Shown here: positions 18,283 to 28,091 of the stretch, in pieces
Layout of the letters: each line of letters starts with the position of its first letter
How positions within the stretch are numbered: the stretch's first letter is position 1
Origin: Gluconacetobacter johannae
GTDB lineage: Bacteria > Pseudomonadota > Alphaproteobacteria > Acetobacterales > Acetobacteraceae
Assembly: GCF_014174305.1 (NCBI RefSeq)
Contig: NZ_JABEQH010000013.1
Location: forward strand, 1 to 64,000
Direction: 5' to 3'
DNA: 64,000 nucleotides
Notes under the pieces: generated by a model
Seen by the model: only the letters and a program-made list of their open reading frames with translations
What the model was told of the DNA's origin: nothing
Database searches by the model: none
Translations under genes and position numbers: made by a program

Positions 18283-19691
18283 GGCAGAAGCAGCCGCGCC
18301 CCGGCATCGCGGATCCGGATCGGCAGGCGGCGTCGGTCCAGGTCGTGATGGGTCAGGCGATCATGCCGGTGATGGATGACGAAATCGTCGATCATGGCGG
18401 CCAGCGCGTCGTCATAGGCTTCCAGGTTGATTTCGAAATTCAGCCGCAGGCTTCGCACGTCGAGATTGGAACTGCCGACGAACGTCCAGTGCCGGTCCAC
18501 CACCATCAGTTTCGAGTGATTGAACGGTGGACTCGCCTGCCAGACCCGGCAGCCTGAATCCAGGAAACGCGGCAGGTTGGCCGCCCGCGCCCAGTCGATC
18601 AGGGTGTGGTTGCTGCGGCGGGGAACGACGATGTCGACCTCGACCCCGCGCAGCGCCGCCAGGGCCAGCTCCGTCAGGAAGCGTTCGCCCGGCAGGAAAT
18701 AGGGTGTCATCAGGCGTACGGAACGCCGGGCCAGGGTGATGGCCTGCAGCATCGTGTATTCGATTTTCTCAAGGTCGGAATCCGGGCCGGCGGTGACGAT
18801 GCGCGTCAGGGTCTCGCCGCTCTGGGTCACGTCCGGAAAGAACGGGGCGGCATGCAGATCCTCGCCGGACGTGAAGGACCAGTCCTGGGCGAACGCCTCG
18901 GTCAACTGATGGATGACCGGCCCCTCGACATGGAAATGCGTGTCCGAGACCGGATGGGCGGGCCGGCTTGCGACCTGGTTTTCCTCCCCGATATTCAGCC
19001 CGCCCATGAAGCCCACGCGCCCGTCCACCACCAGGATCTTCCTGTGGTTACGCATGTTGATGAACGGCATGCGCCACGGCAGCATCGAATGCATGAAGCG
19101 CCCGACCGGGACGCCCGCGCCGTGCAGTGCGCGGGCCACGGGGCAGCGGAAGTAACCGCTGCCGATGCCGTCGACCAGCACGCGCACGGCGACGCCCCGC
19201 CGATGGGCGGCGACCAGGGCCGTCACGAACCGCGTGCCCACCTTGTCGTCACGAAAGATGTAGGAACACAGCAATATGCTGGTGGTGGCGTTCGCGATGG
19301 CCTCGAGCATCTGCGGATAGGCTTCGTCCCCGTCATGCAGCATGCGGACGCTGTTCCCCGCCATCAGCGGGCGTCCGGTCAGCTTGCCGACCATGTCCGC
19401 CAGCGGGGCGAAGCTGCCCTGCTCCGCCCGCTTCCAGCGCGAGGTCAGGGTGCGGCTGTGCCAGGATTGCCGCCCGATCAGCTTGCGCGCCCGCCGATGG
19501 ACGCGATTGATCCCGAACATGGCGTAAAGCACGCCGCCGGTGAACGGCATCAGCACCGCGATCCCGATCCAGCCGATGGACGCCCCGACGTCGCGTTTCG
19601 TCAGCAGGACATGCAGGCTGACCGTCCCCGCAACGACCACCCGGGCCGCCAGCACAACATACAGGAACGTCCGCCAGTACATGGGAAACAT
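18273..19691 (-). CDS. cls: Cardiolipin synthase
   Basis: Starting at [13 protein letters not shown] the protein is about 472 residues. It has two N-terminal membrane helices ([20 protein letters not shown] and [20 protein letters not shown]). Two phospholipase-D motifs follow: [16 protein letters not shown] and [18 protein letters not shown]. It joins two phosphatidylglycerol molecules, or PG with PE, to make cardiolipin at the inner membrane. Length is typical of ClsA. An ATG further upstream (19739) adds 16 residues before the membrane helix and looks less likely. Confidence 0.92.
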   Translation of the reverse strand: MFPMYWRTFLYVVLAARVVVAGTVSLHVLLTKRDVGASIGWIGIAVLMPFTGGVLYAMFGINRVHRRARKLIGRQSWHSRTLTSRWKRAEQGSFAPLADMVGKLTGRPLMAGNSVRMLHDGDEAYPQMLEAIANATTSILLCSYIFRDDKVGTRFVTALVAAHRRGVAVRVLVDGIGSGYFRCPVARALHGAGVPVGRFMHSMLPWRMPFINMRNHRKILVVDGRVGFMGGLNIGEENQVASRPAHPVSDTHFHVEGPVIHQLTEAFAQDWSFTSGEDLHAAPFFPDVTQSGETLTRIVTAGPDSDLEKIEYTMLQAITLARRSVRLMTPYFLPGERFLTELALAALRGVEVDIVVPRRSNHTLIDWARAANLPRFLDSGCRVWQASPPFNHSKLMVVDRHWTFVGSSNLDVRSLRLNFEINLEAYDDALAAMIDDFVIHHRHDRLTHHDLDRRRLPIRIRDAGARLLLPYL

Positions 19692-19791
19692 GAAACCATT
19701 TCGATCCAAGATACAGCCCGACAGGATTGCCGAATCCACCCTGATGGGCCACCGTCATGACCCGATGGCGTTCAGGCGGCAAGAACAGGGC

Positions 19792-20166
19792 ATGGTAAAT
19801 TCACGGCGTCTTGCAGGGGCGGCCTCGTACCGGCGCGGTCGACATGCCGAACAGGTCGCAATGGAGAAACTTGCGGGTGAAGGCTGGACAATCCTGAAAC
19901 ATCGTGCGCGCACCCCGTGGGGTGAAATCGACCTGATTGCCGCGCGGGGTGGGATGATGATTTTTGTCGAGGTCAAATGCCGCCCGACATTCTCGCAGGC
20001 CGCCTCCAGTCTCGGCACCCGCCAGATTCGCCGTCTGATCGACGCGGCGTCCATGCTGTGTGCCGAAAACCCCGGATGGGTTTATGATGAAATGCGTTTC
20101 GACGTCATCGTGGTGACGGCGGACAACGCCGTGCACCAGATCGCGGACGCATTCAGGCTGGAATAA
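19792..20166 (+). CDS. yraN: YraN/UPF0102 family endonuclease-like protein
   Basis: From [20 protein letters not shown] the product is 124 residues, the normal size of UPF0102. The PD-(D/E)XK core is intact: WGEIDLIA (Glu, Asp) and FVEVKCR (Glu-x-Lys), with [12 protein letters not shown] before it. The family resembles Holliday-junction resolvases but its role is not firmly established. An ATG at 19765 is an alternative start. In many bacteria yraN follows rsmI, which is absent here. Confidence 0.88.
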   Translation: MVNSRRLAGAASYRRGRHAEQVAMEKLAGEGWTILKHRARTPWGEIDLIAARGGMMIFVEVKCRPTFSQAASSLGTRQIRRLIDAASMLCAENPGWVYDEMRFDVIVVTADNAVHQIADAFRLE

Positions 20167-20178
20167 GGAGAAACCGGA

Positions 20179-20502
20179 TCAGGTCCGGTGATGTCCCTTG
20201 CGCGCGGCATGATGCGCGGCGGCATGCGGATGGAAGACGATATTATGCACCAGGCCCCGGCTGTGGACGGTCGAGGTGGCCGAGGCGCGATGAACCAGGG
20301 CCGGCATGGCGTGGCCGGACCGGCGATAGACGACATGCCTGACCGGCGGCGGCGCGGCCGTCAGGGCGTCGAGCGTCAGACGGCCTGCTTCATAATCGGT
20401 GACCAGATGCTGCGCTTGCGCCGAATGGGTTCCCACCGTCATCAGTAGGGTCGCTGTTCCGACCACGCACAAGGCGATTTTCCTGATCTCGACCTGAAAC
20501 AT
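20179..20502 (-). CDS. Small exported histidine-rich protein, unknown function
   Basis: A 107-residue product from the ATG at 20502, with AGGA 6 bp upstream. A cleavable signal peptide is evident: basic start, then IALCVVGTATLLMTV, cleavage likely after HSAQA. The mature part has no recognisable domain and is rich in Ala, Val and His, ending in a His-dense tail (FHPHAAAHHAARKGHHRT). The tail could bind metal, but that is inference. It is convergent with yraN, 12 bp away. Coding status rests on the signal peptide and RBS. Confidence 0.6.
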   Translation of the reverse strand: MFQVEIRKIALCVVGTATLLMTVGTHSAQAQHLVTDYEAGRLTLDALTAAPPPVRHVVYRRSGHAMPALVHRASATSTVHSRGLVHNIVFHPHAAAHHAARKGHHRT

Positions 20503-20584
20503 CGTTGTCCTCATCATCCACCCGGTCATTCAAGGCTAGGCGAAAGCCCGGTGCGGCGACAAGAGGCACATTGCGGGATGGTAC

Positions 20585-20616
20585 AAAAAAACGGACCGGA
20601 TGAATATCCGATCCGT
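20585..20616 (-). terminator. Intrinsic terminator of the purC...bolA-grxD transcript
   Basis: On the minus strand an 11-bp stem (ACGGATCGGAT pairing with ATCCGGTCCGT, one G-T wobble) with a 4-nt loop is followed by TTTTTTT. It is 28 bp beyond the grxD stop. This is a textbook Rho-independent terminator. Confidence 0.85.
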
Positions 20617-20644
20617 CCTTTCCGGCCCCTGAGGCGGTGTACTC

Positions 20645-20980
20645 TTACGCCGAGGCGGCAACGATGCCTTTTTCCTCGAACAGCTTTTCCAGTTCGCCGG
20701 ACTGGAACATCTCGGTCACGATGTCGCAGCCGCCGATGAACTCGCCCTTGACATAGAGCTGCGGCACCGTCGGCCAGTTCGAGAAATCCTTGATCCCCTG
20801 GCGCAGTTCCGGGTCATCCAGAACGTTGGCGGTCTGGAACGGGACGCCCATCTGGGTCAGGACCTGCACCACCCGGGCCGAGAAGCCGCACTGCGGGAAC
20901 AGGGCATTGCCCTTCATGTACAGCATGATGGGGTTCGTATCGATCTCGTTCTGGATACGCTGGGTAATGGTGTCAGCCAT
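20645..20980 (-). CDS. grxD: Monothiol glutaredoxin, Grx4/GrxD type
   Basis: The 111-residue protein has the monothiol active site CGFS (Cys31) in FPQCGFSARVVQVL. WPTVPQLYVKGEFIGGCDI (cis-Pro and GSH-binding region) follows. Such glutaredoxins carry [2Fe-2S] clusters with glutathione and pass them to targets, often together with a BolA partner. It lies downstream of bolA at the end of the purine gene group, an arrangement common in alphaproteobacteria. The start is MADTITQRI; the longer frame upstream has no family similarity. Confidence 0.95.
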   Translation of the reverse strand: MADTITQRIQNEIDTNPIMLYMKGNALFPQCGFSARVVQVLTQMGVPFQTANVLDDPELRQGIKDFSNWPTVPQLYVKGEFIGGCDIVTEMFQSGELEKLFEEKGIVAASA

Positions 20981-21044
20981 GGTTCGGTCCTGTCCGAAGG
21001 GCGGCCGGGGCGGCCGCACGATTGCTCTGTCTTATCGGGCCGTC

Positions 21045-21281
21045 TTATCGGTCCGGAGCACTGGTCTGCAGCGCCAGGGCATGGAGCTTGCCCCCCATGT
21101 GGCCCTGCAACGCCGTGTACACGATCTGATGCTGGCGCACGCGCGACAGTCCGCGAAAGGATTCGCAGACCACCGTGCAGGCATAATGGTCGCCATCACC
21201 GGCCAGATCCTCGATGGTGATCGAGGCGTCCGGCAACGCGGTGCGGATATAGTCTTCAACTTCCTGTGCCGTCATTGCCAT
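21045..21281 (-). CDS. BolA-family protein (YrbA/IbaG-like)
   Basis: A 78-residue BolA-fold protein: VEDYIRTALPDASITIEDLA, then DHYACTVVCESFRGLSRVRQH and QIVYTALQGHMGGKLHALAL. His and Cys residues in the DGDHYACTVV segment fit cluster binding with a monothiol glutaredoxin. It lies between purL and grxD. The BolA-Grx pair is thought to traffic or sense Fe-S clusters. Its 32-bp distance from purL suggests cotranscription with the purine genes. Confidence 0.92.
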   Translation of the reverse strand: MAMTAQEVEDYIRTALPDASITIEDLAGDGDHYACTVVCESFRGLSRVRQHQIVYTALQGHMGGKLHALALQTSAPDR

Positions 21282-21313
21282 CGGCGGGGAACTCCTCTTT
21301 TCGGCGCGTTAGC

Positions 21314-23530
21314 CTACTGGTCCATCAAGGCAGGAAAAAACGCCGAATTGACCGCATTCAGCCGTGCTATTGATATTGTAGCGCCCGTGGGCAATGTCAA
21401 ACCGTTGCCCCCCGAATGGCCCAAAACCCGAATCGCCACGCCTGCCTGCGTTGCAGCCAGGGTAAAGGCGTCCACGTCGCGGACCGCTACAACATATCGT
21501 GACTGATCCTCGCCGAACCAGAAGGCCTCGGGCCGCATGCCCGATTGCGGGGCCAGCAGAACGCAACCGACATCGCCGGCCATGACCATTTCCGCCAGGG
21601 TGACCAGCAGGCCGCCATCGGCGATATCGTGACACGCCACGATGGCGCCGGCCAGGATCTGCGCGCGGACGAAGTCGCCATTCCGACGTTCGGCCGCCAG
21701 GTCGAGTGCCGGTGGCGGCCCGTCCTCGCGCCCATGCACCTCGCGCAGCCACAGCGACTGGCCCAGTTCCCCGGTCGTCGCCCCCACGAGGACGAGCGTG
21801 CAATCGGCCGGCATGGACAGGCCGATCGCCGCGTTGACATCGTCCAGCACGCCCAGGCCGCCGATGGCCGGCGTCGGCAGGATCGAGACCGACGATCCGT
21901 CCGGCGCCCGCGTTTCGTTGTAGAGCGAGACATTGCCGCTGACGACCGGGAAGTCCAGCGCGCGGCAGGCCTCGCCCATGCCTTCGATGGCCGAGACGAA
22001 CTGGCCCATCACCTCGGGCTTTTCCGGCGATCCGAAGTTGAGGTTGTCGGTCACCGCCAGCGGGCGCGCGCCGGTCGCGACGATATTGCGCCACGCCTCG
22101 GCCACCGCCTGGGCCCCGCCGAGACGCGCGTCGGCGCGGCAATAGCGCGGCGTGCAATCCGTGGTCAGCGCCAGGCCGATGGACGTGTCCTCGATCTTGA
22201 CGATCGCGGCATCCGCAGCGCCGGGACGCTTGACCGTCTGCCCGCCGACCGTGCTGTCGTACTGGTTCCACACCCAGGCGCGCGACGCCAGGTCGGGGCA
22301 GCCGATCAGGCGGATCAGCGCCTGCTCGATCCCGAGCGGGTCGGTGATGGGGCCGAGCGGCGCCGGGGCGGGCGACGGCGCAGTCGGTCGGCGATAGATC
22401 GGCGCCTGGTCGGCCAGCGGGTCCAGCGGGATATCGGCCTCGACCTGTCCCTGATGACGGACCACGATATGGCCGGTATCGGTCAGATGGCCGATCACCG
22501 CGAAATCGAGTTCCCACTTGTCGAAGATCGCGCGCGCCACCTCGGTCCGGTCGGGCCGGATCACGATCAGCATGCGCTCCTGACTTTCCGAGAGCATCAT
22601 TTCGTAGGCGGTCATGCCGCGTTCGCGCTGCGGCACGGCGTCGAGGTCGAGGTCGATGCCCACCCCGCCCTTGCCCGCCATCTCGACGGACGAGGACGTC
22701 AGGCCGGCGGCCCCCATGTCCTGGATGGCCACGATCGCGTCCGTCGCCATCAGTTCCAGGCAGGCTTCGATCAGCAGCTTTTCCACGAACGGATCGCCGA
22801 CCTGTACGGTCGGGCGTTTGGCCAGCGCGTCCTCGTCGAATTCGGACGACGACATGGTCGCGCCGTGAATCCCGTCGCGTCCGGTCCTGGACCCGACATA
22901 GACGACCGGATTGCCGATGCCCGCCGCGGCGGACAGGAAGATCCGGTCCTGGCGCGCGACGCCCACCGTCATGGCGTTGACCAGCGGATTGCCGTCATAG
23001 GCCGGGTGGAAATTGACCTCGCCGCCCACGGTGGGCACGCCGACGCAGTTGCCGTAGCCGCCGACGCCGCGCACCACGCCATCGACGATGCGGCGGGTCT
23101 GCGGATTGTCCGGGCTGCCGAAACGCAGGGCGTTGAGGTTGGCGACCGGGCGCGCGCCCATGGTGAAGACGTCGCGCAATATGCCGCCCACGCCGGTGGC
23201 CGCCCCCTGGTAGGGTTCGATGAAGGAGGGGTGGTTATGGCTTTCCATCTTGAAGATGGCGGCCAGGCCCTGCCCGATATCGACGACGCCCGCGTTCTCG
23301 CCGGGGCCGTGGATCACCCATGGCGCCGTAGTCGGCAGGGTCTTCAGCCAGACGCGCGACGATTTGTAGGAACAATGTTCCGACCACATCACCGAAAAGA
23401 TGCCCAGTTCGGTCAGGGTGGGCGTGCGTCCCATGATCGACAGCACGTTGCCGTATTCCTCGGCGGTCAGGCCGAATTCCTGCGCCAGGGCTTGATCGAC
23501 GGGCTTCTGTCCCGCGCTACCGCTGCTCAT
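21314..23530 (-). CDS. purL: Phosphoribosylformylglycinamidine synthase, subunit PurL (small, three-component type)
   Basis: At 738 residues this is the Bacillus-type small PurL, which works with separate PurS and PurQ rather than as the 1300-residue fused enzyme. Family landmarks include [53 protein letters not shown] and [16 protein letters not shown]. It converts FGAR to FGAM using ATP and ammonia delivered by PurQ. Its start overlaps the purQ stop (ATGA). It is followed by bolA after 32 bp. Confidence 0.97.
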   Translation of the reverse strand: MSSGSAGQKPVDQALAQEFGLTAEEYGNVLSIMGRTPTLTELGIFSVMWSEHCSYKSSRVWLKTLPTTAPWVIHGPGENAGVVDIGQGLAAIFKMESHNHPSFIEPYQGAATGVGGILRDVFTMGARPVANLNALRFGSPDNPQTRRIVDGVVRGVGGYGNCVGVPTVGGEVNFHPAYDGNPLVNAMTVGVARQDRIFLSAAAGIGNPVVYVGSRTGRDGIHGATMSSSEFDEDALAKRPTVQVGDPFVEKLLIEACLELMATDAIVAIQDMGAAGLTSSSVEMAGKGGVGIDLDLDAVPQRERGMTAYEMMLSESQERMLIVIRPDRTEVARAIFDKWELDFAVIGHLTDTGHIVVRHQGQVEADIPLDPLADQAPIYRRPTAPSPAPAPLGPITDPLGIEQALIRLIGCPDLASRAWVWNQYDSTVGGQTVKRPGAADAAIVKIEDTSIGLALTTDCTPRYCRADARLGGAQAVAEAWRNIVATGARPLAVTDNLNFGSPEKPEVMGQFVSAIEGMGEACRALDFPVVSGNVSLYNETRAPDGSSVSILPTPAIGGLGVLDDVNAAIGLSMPADCTLVLVGATTGELGQSLWLREVHGREDGPPPALDLAAERRNGDFVRAQILAGAIVACHDIADGGLLVTLAEMVMAGDVGCVLLAPQSGMRPEAFWFGEDQSRYVVAVRDVDAFTLAATQAGVAIRVLGHSGGNGLTLPTGATISIARLNAVNSAFFPALMDQ

Positions 23531-24228
23531 CGGACCAGAGCCTCCACCAGCCCCTCGAACAGGGGCTTTCCATCTTCTCCGCCCATCAGCGGATCAACCA
23601 GGTCTTCGGGATGCGGCATCATGCCGCAAATACGCAGGTTGGGACTCAGCACGCCCGCGATCGCGTTCTGGCTGCCGTTCGGGTTGCTCAGCCTGTCACC
23701 GGGGTCGACCCGGCCATCGGGCCGGGCATAGCGGAATGCCACGCGGCCTTCGCCCTCCAGCGCCTTGAGTGTGTCGGCATCGGCGATGTAGTTTCCGTCG
23801 CCATGCGCCATCGGCGTGCGGAACACGTCGCCCGTGGCCCAGTGGCGGGTAAAGGGCGTGTCGTTGCGTTCGACCCGCAGATGGCAATCCTGCGACAGGA
23901 AACGCAGCGCCGCATTACGCAGCAGCGCGCCGGGCAGCAGGCCGGTTTCGGTTAGGATCTGGAAGCCGTTGCAGACCCCCAGCACATGGCCGCCGGCCTC
24001 GGCGAAGCGCCGGATGGCCGCCATGATCGGGGCATGGGCCGCCATCGCGCCGCAGCGCAGATAATCGCCGTAGCTGAATCCGCCGGCCAGCACCACCAGG
24101 TCCAGGTCCGGCAGGTCGGTCTCACGATGCCAGATCATCGCCGGGGCGCGCCCGGTCACGGTCCGCAGTGCGATCGCCATGTCCCGTTCCCGGTTCGTCC
24201 CGGGAAAAACGACGATCCCCGCCTTCAT
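23527..24228 (-). CDS. purQ: Phosphoribosylformylglycinamidine synthase, glutaminase subunit PurQ
   Basis: A 233-residue class I glutamine amidotransferase. The nucleophile lies in [13 protein letters not shown], the oxyanion region in [12 protein letters not shown], and the His-Glu pair in GMMPHPEDL. It hydrolyses glutamine to supply ammonia to PurL. The start codon overlaps the stop of an unrelated exported protein, and the stop overlaps purL, so all are tightly coupled. Confidence 0.97.
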   Translation of the reverse strand: MKAGIVVFPGTNRERDMAIALRTVTGRAPAMIWHRETDLPDLDLVVLAGGFSYGDYLRCGAMAAHAPIMAAIRRFAEAGGHVLGVCNGFQILTETGLLPGALLRNAALRFLSQDCHLRVERNDTPFTRHWATGDVFRTPMAHGDGNYIADADTLKALEGEGRVAFRYARPDGRVDPGDRLSNPNGSQNAIAGVLSPNLRICGMMPHPEDLVDPLMGGEDGKPLFEGLVEALVR

Positions 24229-24608
24229 TTGCTACCGCCGCAGGGATAGGATTCGTGCAGGGCGGTGAACACCAGCCCGCCGACGGGGCTGTTCAGCTTG
24301 TCCGTATGGCCTTTCAGCCAGGCCACCACCTTGGTCCGCATGTCCGTGCTGGTCACGCCGGACGCCACGCAGAAACCGGTGGGCGCGGTCTTGTCGCCTT
24401 CGTTCCGGTCATACACATGCGTCAGCGCCACCGCGTCCGCCAGGCCGGAAATATAGGCGTCGCAGATCCCGATGCTGGGCGCGCGGGTGCAAAGCTGAAG
24501 GAAGCGTCCGCCCTGCAGGTTGGACACGCGCTGGGCCAGGGCCGAGCCCGCCGGCAGGCTGAACGCCAGGCCCGCGGCAAGCAGAAGGATCGGGCGTTTC
24601 GTCGTCAT
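24225..24608 (-). CDS. Exported Rap1a/Tai-like small protein inside the purine operon
   Basis: A 127-residue protein with a clear signal peptide ([20 protein letters not shown], cleavage probably after GSALA). Four cysteines remain in the mature part. The pattern [20 protein letters not shown], then GFCVASGVT and a C-terminal YPCGG, resembles the Rap1a/Tai immunity-protein family (C...C..YI.G...C), which is periplasmic. The assignment is by pattern only. The gene overlaps purS and purQ by 4 bp each, so it is translated as part of the purine operon, an odd place for a periplasmic protein. No T6SS effector genes are near. Confidence 0.72.
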   Translation of the reverse strand: MTTKRPILLLAAGLAFSLPAGSALAQRVSNLQGGRFLQLCTRAPSIGICDAYISGLADAVALTHVYDRNEGDKTAPTGFCVASGVTSTDMRTKVVAWLKGHTDKLNSPVGGLVFTALHESYPCGGSK

Positions 24609-24847
24609 GCCACGACCTCCGTCACGAAATCCTCGATGACCAGGTTGGCCAGCAGGCCGCGCGCCATGGCGTCCGCCTTCTCGCGGGCCTGGACGGGATC
24701 GGTCTCGTCCAGTTCCAGTTCGATGACACGGCCGATGCGGACATCGCCGACACCGCCGAAGCCCAGGACATGCAGCGCATGGGCCACGGCCTTGCCCTGC
24801 GGGTCCAGCACGCCGTCCTTCAGCATGACCGTCACGCGCACTTTCAT
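24605..24847 (-). CDS. purS: Phosphoribosylformylglycinamidine synthase, subunit PurS
   Basis: An 80-residue protein with the PurS pattern: [20 protein letters not shown], then [20 protein letters not shown] and a C-terminal [10 protein letters not shown]. PurS dimers bridge PurL and PurQ and allow ammonia channelling. The start is fixed by the 4-bp overlap with the purC stop codon. Confidence 0.95.
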   Translation of the reverse strand: MKVRVTVMLKDGVLDPQGKAVAHALHVLGFGGVGDVRIGRVIELELDETDPVQAREKADAMARGLLANLVIEDFVTEVVA

Positions 24848-25608
24848 TGCATCACCTCCGGCCCTTTCATGTCGGAATTCGTGGCTTCGGGCAGGATGCC
24901 CAGCCGCCACGCCACTTCCTGATATGCTTCCTCGACCCGCCCCAGGTCGCGACGGAAGCGGTCCTTGTCCAGCTTCTCGCTGGTCTTCGCATCCCACAGG
25001 CGGCAGTTGTCCGGCGAGATCTCGTCCGCCAGGACGATACGCATCTCCTCGCCTTCCCACAGCCGGCCGAATTCCAGCTTGAAATCGACCAGCGTGATGC
25101 CGATGCCGACAAACAGGCCGGACAGGAAATCGTTCACCCGCATGGTCAGCGCGACCATGTCATCCAGGTCGTTCGTGCAGGCCCAGCCGAATGCCGTGAT
25201 GTGCTCCTCGCTCACCATCGGGTCGTTCAGGCTATCGTTCTTGTAGTAATATTCGATGATCGTCCGGGGCAGGCGCGTGCCCTCGGGGATGCCCAGGCGC
25301 TTGGCCAGGCTACCGGCGGCGACGTTGCGGACCACGACCTCAAGCGGGATGATCTCCACCTCGCGGATCAGCTGCTCGCGCATGTTCAGCCGGCGGATGA
25401 AATGGGTGGGAATCCCGATATCGTGGAGGCGCAGCATCAGATGCTCGCTGATCCGGTTGTTCAGGACACCCTTGCCGGTGATGATCCCTTTCTTGGCGCC
25501 GTTGCCGGCGGTCGCGTCGTCCTTGAAATACTGGACCAGCGTTCCCGGTTCCGGACCCTCGAAGAGGATCTTGGCTTTTCCTTCATAGAGCTGACGGCGG
25601 CGGGCCAT
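24844..25608 (-). CDS. purC: SAICAR synthetase (phosphoribosylaminoimidazole-succinocarboxamide synthase)
   Basis: The 254-residue protein begins [18 protein letters not shown], the ATP-binding start of PurC, and contains [29 protein letters not shown] and [14 protein letters not shown] complete the family signatures. It ligates aspartate to CAIR. It is the first gene of the purC-S-x-Q-L-bolA-grxD series. An AAGGACGAG RBS precedes the ATG and an interrupted palindrome lies in the leader. Confidence 0.97.
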   Translation of the reverse strand: MARRRQLYEGKAKILFEGPEPGTLVQYFKDDATAGNGAKKGIITGKGVLNNRISEHLMLRLHDIGIPTHFIRRLNMREQLIREVEIIPLEVVVRNVAAGSLAKRLGIPEGTRLPRTIIEYYYKNDSLNDPMVSEEHITAFGWACTNDLDDMVALTMRVNDFLSGLFVGIGITLVDFKLEFGRLWEGEEMRIVLADEISPDNCRLWDAKTSEKLDKDRFRRDLGRVEEAYQEVAWRLGILPEATNSDMKGPEVMQ

Positions 25609-25630
25609 ACTCGTCCTTCATACGGCTGGT

Positions 25631-25653
25631 GGAGGCATGCCCGGGCATCCTCC
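25631..25653. promoter_or_regulatory. Interrupted palindrome in the purC leader
   Basis: GGAGG-C-ATGCCCGGGCAT-CCTCC is self-complementary over 22 of 23 bases with a single extra C. It begins 23 bp upstream of the purC ATG. The position suits an operator or an RNA hairpin close to the RBS. No regulator is known to me for this sequence. Confidence 0.4.
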
Positions 25654-25753
25654 CGATGAGACGTGCAACGCGGTCTCGGTAATGCGAGAGCCTCATAGCA
25701 ACGATTGCACGCGGAAGATACCACTCCCTTTCATGCAAACCTTCCCCTCCTTC

Positions 25754-26494
25754 TCAGGCAACAGGCCTGCCCAGGTCGATGGGGCGGTAGCCCACGCGAT
25801 CTGGTGCGCCGGCGGCGAAATACCATGAGGCGGGCGCGTCCCGGTCCGCCGGAACCCCGATGGCCGAGGAACTGCACGTCCCGAACCCCGATCGCGGCGG
25901 GATATTCAGCTCGCTGCCCGCGGGCAGCGAGCGGTCGGACAACAGCTGGGTCCAGGACGTCCAGTCCGGCGGAACGGGGCGGACGGCCGAGCGGAAGCGG
26001 GGAAGATGGCGGCCGATGCGCGGAATGGCCATGTCGTCCGGCCCGGTCGTCGCCGCCATGTGGACGCCGGGCTCCAGCGTCATGATTTCAGGCGTCGCGT
26101 AGCCCAGTCCCGAAATGTAATACGCCGCGTGGCGGTCGGCGATGAGCATGTTGAACGACCGCCAGGCCCCGGCATCCAGCGCGGCGATGGTCCGCACCGC
26201 CGCGGTCGCGCTGTCGTGCTCCAGCGCGATCAGCGGCAGTTCGCCGCGCGAACGCTTGCCCGGCGCCGGGCCCAGGCTGCCGACCCTGTTCATGACGCCG
26301 GCGACGACGCCGCTGTCGTTCAGGGCCAGCCAGGACCCGCCGGCGACCTGATCGCGTCCGCCCACGATCGCCGGCCGGTCCGGCCAGTGCCGCCCCGGTG
26401 CGTCCCAGGGGCGGTCCAGGCGTTCGTCACGGTTTGCGGCCACCAGAAGCGGCCACGCGGAATCGGGGGCAAAGGACAGGACGATGGTACACAC
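25754..26494 (-). CDS. NRDE-domain (TANGO2-like) protein
   Basis: The 246-residue protein starts MCTIVLSFAPDSAWPLLVAA and continues NRDERLDRPWDAPGRHW. The NRDE motif gives the family its name, and an N-terminal Cys sits right after Met as in Ntn-hydrolase-like TANGO2 proteins. GGRDQVAGGSWLALNDSGVV is also typical. Eukaryotic homologues are linked to haem or lipid handling; the bacterial role is unknown. It lies 57 bp downstream of purB on the same strand. Confidence 0.85.
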   Translation of the reverse strand: MCTIVLSFAPDSAWPLLVAANRDERLDRPWDAPGRHWPDRPAIVGGRDQVAGGSWLALNDSGVVAGVMNRVGSLGPAPGKRSRGELPLIALEHDSATAAVRTIAALDAGAWRSFNMLIADRHAAYYISGLGYATPEIMTLEPGVHMAATTGPDDMAIPRIGRHLPRFRSAVRPVPPDWTSWTQLLSDRSLPAGSELNIPPRSGFGTCSSSAIGVPADRDAPASWYFAAGAPDRVGYRPIDLGRPVA

Positions 26495-26551
26495 GGTTCT
26501 TTCTTCTATCCTGGATCCCGGCCCCGGTTGCGGCCGTGGGTTGCGGTCGGG

Positions 26552-27907
26552 TCAGCCCGCGCGGGATGGTCCGGTCTCGCCGAACACGCGGGCATAAGTA
26601 TGGTCAAGCGCCCCCAGATGGGCGTCGCTGTTCATCGCCGCATCCAGGATCGCGGGCGCCACGCGCCCGGCGACCTCGGGGTCTGCCGCAAGGTTTTCGC
26701 GGAAGCTGCGCCCGCCGGGCTTGCCCAGCAGGGTCCAGGTCGCCATCGCGTTGCGCTGGACGATGCGGTACGCATCCTCGCGCAGGATGCCCGCGCGCGC
26801 CAGGGCCAGCAGGACCTCGCCGGAATGGACGACTCCGCCCAGGCTTTCCAGATTGGCGATCATGCGATCCGGATAGACCACCAGCTTGTCCATCATGCCG
26901 GCCAGCCGGACCAGCGCGAAATCCAGGCCGATGGTGCCGTCGGGGCAGATGTTGCGCTCGACCGCCGAATGGCTGATGTCGCGCTCATGCCACAGGGCCA
27001 CGTTCTCCAGCGCCGGGATGACATGGGCGCGCACCAGGCGGGCCAGGCCGGTCAGATTCTCCGACAGGACCGGGTTGCGCTTGTGCGGCATCGCCGAGGA
27101 GCCCTTCTGGCCGGGATGGAAGAATTCTTCCGCCTCCCGAACCTCGGACCGCTGCAGATGCCGCACCTCGACCGCCAGGCGCTCGATCCCGCTTGCGATC
27201 ACCGCCAGCGCGCAGAAATAGGCCGCATGGCGGTCGCGGGGAATGACCTGGGTCGATACGCCCTCGGGCGCCAGGCCCAGCCGCGCGGCCACGAATTCCT
27301 CGACCCGCGGATCGACATGGGCGTAGGTGCCCACCGCGCCCGAAATCGCGCAGGTCGCGATTTCGGCCCGCGCATTCAGCAGGCGTTCGCGATTGCGGGC
27401 GAATTCGGCGTAATGCCCCGCCAGCTTCAGCCCGAACGAGGTCGGTTCGGCATGGATCGCGTGGCTGCGGCCGATGGTGATCGTGTATTTATGCTCGAAC
27501 GCGCGGCGCTTCAGGGCGTCCAGCACGGCGTCGAGGTCGGCCAGCAGAATGTCGGTGGCCTGCGTGAGCTGCACGGACAGGCAGGTATCGAGCACGTCGG
27601 ACGACGTCATGCCCAGATGCACGAAGCGGCTCTCCGGCCCGATCTTTTCAGCCAGCCACGTCAGGAATGCGATGACGTCATGCCGGGTCTCGGCCTCGAT
27701 CTCGTCGATCCGGTCCAGGTCGGCCTGCGAGAACGCGGCCATTGCGGCGTCGCCCTTTTCCCGCACCACCTGCGCGGCTTCGGCGGGTACGGCGCCGTAC
27801 TGCGCCATGGCCTCGCACGCCAGGGCCTCGATCTCGAACCAGATGCGATACCGGTTCTCGGGCGCCCAGATGGCGGCCATGGCGGGACGGGTATAACGCG
27901 GAACCAT
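26552..27907 (-). CDS. purB: Adenylosuccinate lyase
   Basis: From [20 protein letters not shown] the protein is 451 residues. It has [30 protein letters not shown] (catalytic His) and the fumarase-superfamily signature [12 protein letters not shown]. It cleaves SAICAR to AICAR and adenylosuccinate to AMP. The longer upstream frame has no family similarity. It lies upstream of the NRDE gene and purC on the same strand, so transcription of the purine genes may begin here as well as at purC. Confidence 0.96.
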   Translation of the reverse strand: MVPRYTRPAMAAIWAPENRYRIWFEIEALACEAMAQYGAVPAEAAQVVREKGDAAMAAFSQADLDRIDEIEAETRHDVIAFLTWLAEKIGPESRFVHLGMTSSDVLDTCLSVQLTQATDILLADLDAVLDALKRRAFEHKYTITIGRSHAIHAEPTSFGLKLAGHYAEFARNRERLLNARAEIATCAISGAVGTYAHVDPRVEEFVAARLGLAPEGVSTQVIPRDRHAAYFCALAVIASGIERLAVEVRHLQRSEVREAEEFFHPGQKGSSAMPHKRNPVLSENLTGLARLVRAHVIPALENVALWHERDISHSAVERNICPDGTIGLDFALVRLAGMMDKLVVYPDRMIANLESLGGVVHSGEVLLALARAGILREDAYRIVQRNAMATWTLLGKPGGRSFRENLAADPEVAGRVAPAILDAAMNSDAHLGALDHTYARVFGETGPSRAG

Positions 27908-28091
27908 CGTGTTCAGCTTCCTCTTGTCGGCAGATGCGGGCGGCCGCCCCTTTATCCGATTTCGGCCGCCGCGTCTCCTGCCGAAAATGGCCGCCCTTGC
28001 GGAGGCCCGGCGGTGACGGGCAAGATCCTCGCCTATCCCAAGCCTGTCCGCAGGACGTAGTCGAGATCCTTTTGCCGATGATTGTCTTTCC

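Noticed and set aside
21545-23731. A 728-codon plus-strand open frame opposite purL and purQ
   Set aside because: It mirrors purL and lacks any protein-family signature.
27908-28091. Possible yybP-ykoY manganese riboswitch upstream of the TerC-family gene
   Set aside because: I looked because such riboswitches often control TerC/YjbE genes, but the conserved core is not visible in this stretch.
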